Source: an uncultured Prevotella sp. (GTDB taxonomy: Bacteria > Bacteroidota > Bacteroidia > Bacteroidales > Bacteroidaceae). Taken from it: a DNA stretch of 6,361 bases. The stretch lies in the NCBI GenBank assembly GCA_900765465.1, contig CAAFRM010000358.1, forward strand, positions 1-6,361. Reading direction: 5' to 3'. Below the pieces are notes generated by a model that searched no databases, had not been told where the DNA came from, and saw only the letters and a list, made by a program, of their open reading frames with translations. This document shows positions 5,405 to 6,361 of the stretch, in pieces (within the stretch, counting starts at the first letter, position 1; every line of letters begins with the position of its first letter). The translations under genes were made by a program, and so were the position numbers.

Positions 5405-5565
5405 GAGGGTGTATCATAAAGTCAGTCCTTTACAGTTTTTAGGCACGGATTACACGGATTTTTAAGAGAGATGATAATCGCTTTACTTATATTAGCACTA
5501 TAAATCCGTGTAATCCGTGTAATCCGTGCCTTATCTATATCCTAAGAAGCTTATGACACACCCTC
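5405..5565. repeat. Nested palindromic (MITE-like) intergenic element, about 161 bp
   Basis: Outer arms GAGGGTGTATCATAA (5405-5419) and TTATGACACACCCTC (5551-5565) are inverted copies with one mismatch. Inside, 5441-5460 is an exact 20-bp inverted match to 5512-5531. Both inner arms are built from a 9-bp CACGGATTA-type unit: two units in the left arm, three in the right (5502-5531). The unique centre is about 40 bp. It fits almost exactly between the stop codons of two convergent genes. The outer arms resemble insertion-sequence ends, but no target-site duplication is evident. No coding capacity. Confidence 0.75.
5441..5531. terminator. Inner 20-bp hairpin, possible bidirectional terminator
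   Basis: The exact inverted repeat AGGCACGGATTACACGGATT (5441-5460) with its complement at 5512-5531 would form a strong stem in RNA from either strand. A TTTTT run lies outside the left arm (5436-5440) but reads as A residues in leftward transcripts, and no good U tract follows on either side. Termination is plausible from position between convergent genes rather than from a canonical structure. Confidence 0.35.
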
Positions 5566-5572
5566 TCTTGTG

Positions 5573-6361
5573 TTATAGCTTTCTTTTAATCTCGTCCCAT
5601 GTTTCCCTTTTTTCCATGTTCAGATAGTAGCGCAGGTGCTTTTCCACTCTTTGTTCTACGGGTGGGAACTTCATATAGTCGCCAAAGAAGTGGCGCAGAT
5701 AGGTATCTGCCTGTTCCGGCAGCAAGACGGTGGTATCTTCGAATGGGAATTCCTTTCCCTTGCCAAGCCATTCCTTCGGGAAAATCTCCTTGTAATGGTA
5801 GGAACCCGTATTCACCAGTACGTTCTTCGCCTTGTCGAAGTCATATCGGTGACTCATCTCGTCCATCTGCTGGATAAGATGATGGCGCATCTTGCTGCGG
5901 CAGAAGAAGGCGAGTGTCTTGATGGCAAACCGGCCCCAGGTTTCCTTGTGCAGGAGCAGGGAAATGTAATCAATGAAGGTGTTGTGGGTGGTTACGGCGT
6001 TCAGACGGTTGATGGTCTTTGAGTATTTGCGATACAGAGCTTTCGCCGTTTCCAGGTCATCGTCGGTGGCATCAAGAGGAAAGATATCTACGTAAAGACC
6101 GATGATGCAGGGACGCTCCTTCTCCTCAATAAGAGTGGTTTCGCGATTCACGAGTTTGGAGAAATACAGAGGGTACGACTCGTTGTTGTAGGGAGTCACT
6201 ACCTCGTATTTGCCAAAGTCTTCGTGTTTGGCTATTTCGAGCAGACGGTCGTAGTCGGGGCGTGGCATCAGCACGTCGATGTCATCGTCCCAGGGAATCA
6301 TTCCGTGGTGACGGGCGGCTCCGATGGCGGTGCCGGCACAACAGTAATATCTGAGGTGATA
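5573..6361 (-). CDS. LicD-family phosphotransferase (5' end beyond the window)
   Basis: Nucleotidyltransferase-fold enzyme that transfers a phospho-substituent (phosphocholine in classical LicD; ribitol-phosphate in the related fukutin/FKRP proteins) from a CDP donor to a glycan. 262 codons are visible, reading leftward from the window edge, and the frame is open at 6361, so probably some 20-30 N-terminal residues are missing. The visible start RYYCCAGTAIGAARHHG leads into MIPWDDDID (visible residues 21-29), the family's metal-binding signature; the Met at 6301 is therefore internal and not the start. VDIFPLD (91-97) and HFFGDYMKFPPVEQR (224-238) are further family landmarks, and the C-terminus is complete. 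It is convergent with the SDR gene and separated by the palindromic element. Its proximity to a TarI-like cytidylyltransferase suggests a CDP-polyol donor (inference). Confidence 0.9.
   Translation of the reverse strand, partial: YHLRYYCCAGTAIGAARHHGMIPWDDDIDVLMPRPDYDRLLEIAKHEDFGKYEVVTPYNNESYPLYFSKLVNRETTLIEEKERPCIIGLYVDIFPLDATDDDLETAKALYRKYSKTINRLNAVTTHNTFIDYISLLLHKETWGRFAIKTLAFFCRSKMRHHLIQQMDEMSHRYDFDKAKNVLVNTGSYHYKEIFPKEWLGKGKEFPFEDTTVLLPEQADTYLRHFFGDYMKFPPVEQRVEKHLRYYLNMEKRETWDEIKRKL

Noticed and set aside
5573..6301. LicD gene starting at the Met codon at 6301
   Set aside because: The frame stays open to the window edge and upstream residues (GTAIGAARHHG) belong to the conserved LicD domain, so that Met is internal.

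Overview
The window looks like part of a surface-polysaccharide (capsule, exopolysaccharide or O-antigen type) locus from a Bacteroidota genome, most likely a Prevotella/Segatella-type organism. The grounds are three copies of the Bacteroidota -7 element TAnnTTTG (each as TATCTTTGCA) in front of genes, poor Shine-Dalgarno sequences, AT-rich repeat-filled intergenic DNA, and protein families typical of Bacteroidales polysaccharide loci. The genus is an inference from style, not from a marker gene.

Layout. Positions 1-491 hold no gene. They contain an intrinsic terminator for something upstream (113-152), a 38-bp tandem duplication (147-222), four 21-bp tandem units built on a TTTGAAC/GTTCAAA palindrome (214-297), two more inverted repeats, and a good promoter (425-455). 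That promoter drives a translationally coupled pair of glycosyltransferases: GT4-type (492-1760) and GT2-type (1757-2533), joined by an ATGA overlap. Positions 2534-2957 are a second non-coding stretch with its own promoter-like box (2641), a possible 14-codon leader ORF, a long imperfect hairpin and a strong terminator (2851-2880). A further promoter box (2946) lies so close to the next gene that its mRNA would be nearly leaderless.

The second operon-like group reads rightward: a hexapeptide-repeat acetyltransferase (2958-3506), an IspD/TarI-like cytidylyltransferase (3528-4244) and an extended short-chain dehydrogenase/reductase (4316-5401). It ends at a nested palindromic element of about 161 bp (5405-5565) that separates it from a convergent LicD-family phosphotransferase gene (5573 to beyond 6361, minus strand, 5' end cut by the window).

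How the genes may work together (inference): the two glycosyltransferases add sugars to a lipid-linked repeat unit and the acetyltransferase may O- or N-acetylate a sugar. The cytidylyltransferase would make a CDP-activated polyol phosphate, such as CDP-ribitol. The LicD protein would transfer the polyol-phosphate (or another phospho-substituent) from the CDP donor to the glycan. The SDR may make or modify the activated precursor. The cytidylyltransferase plus LicD pairing parallels human ISPD with fukutin/FKRP, and the cytidylyltransferase plus SDR pairing loosely parallels the fused Haemophilus Bcs1-type enzyme. The most unusual material is this possible CDP-polyol module and the structured leader RNA at 2641-2880.
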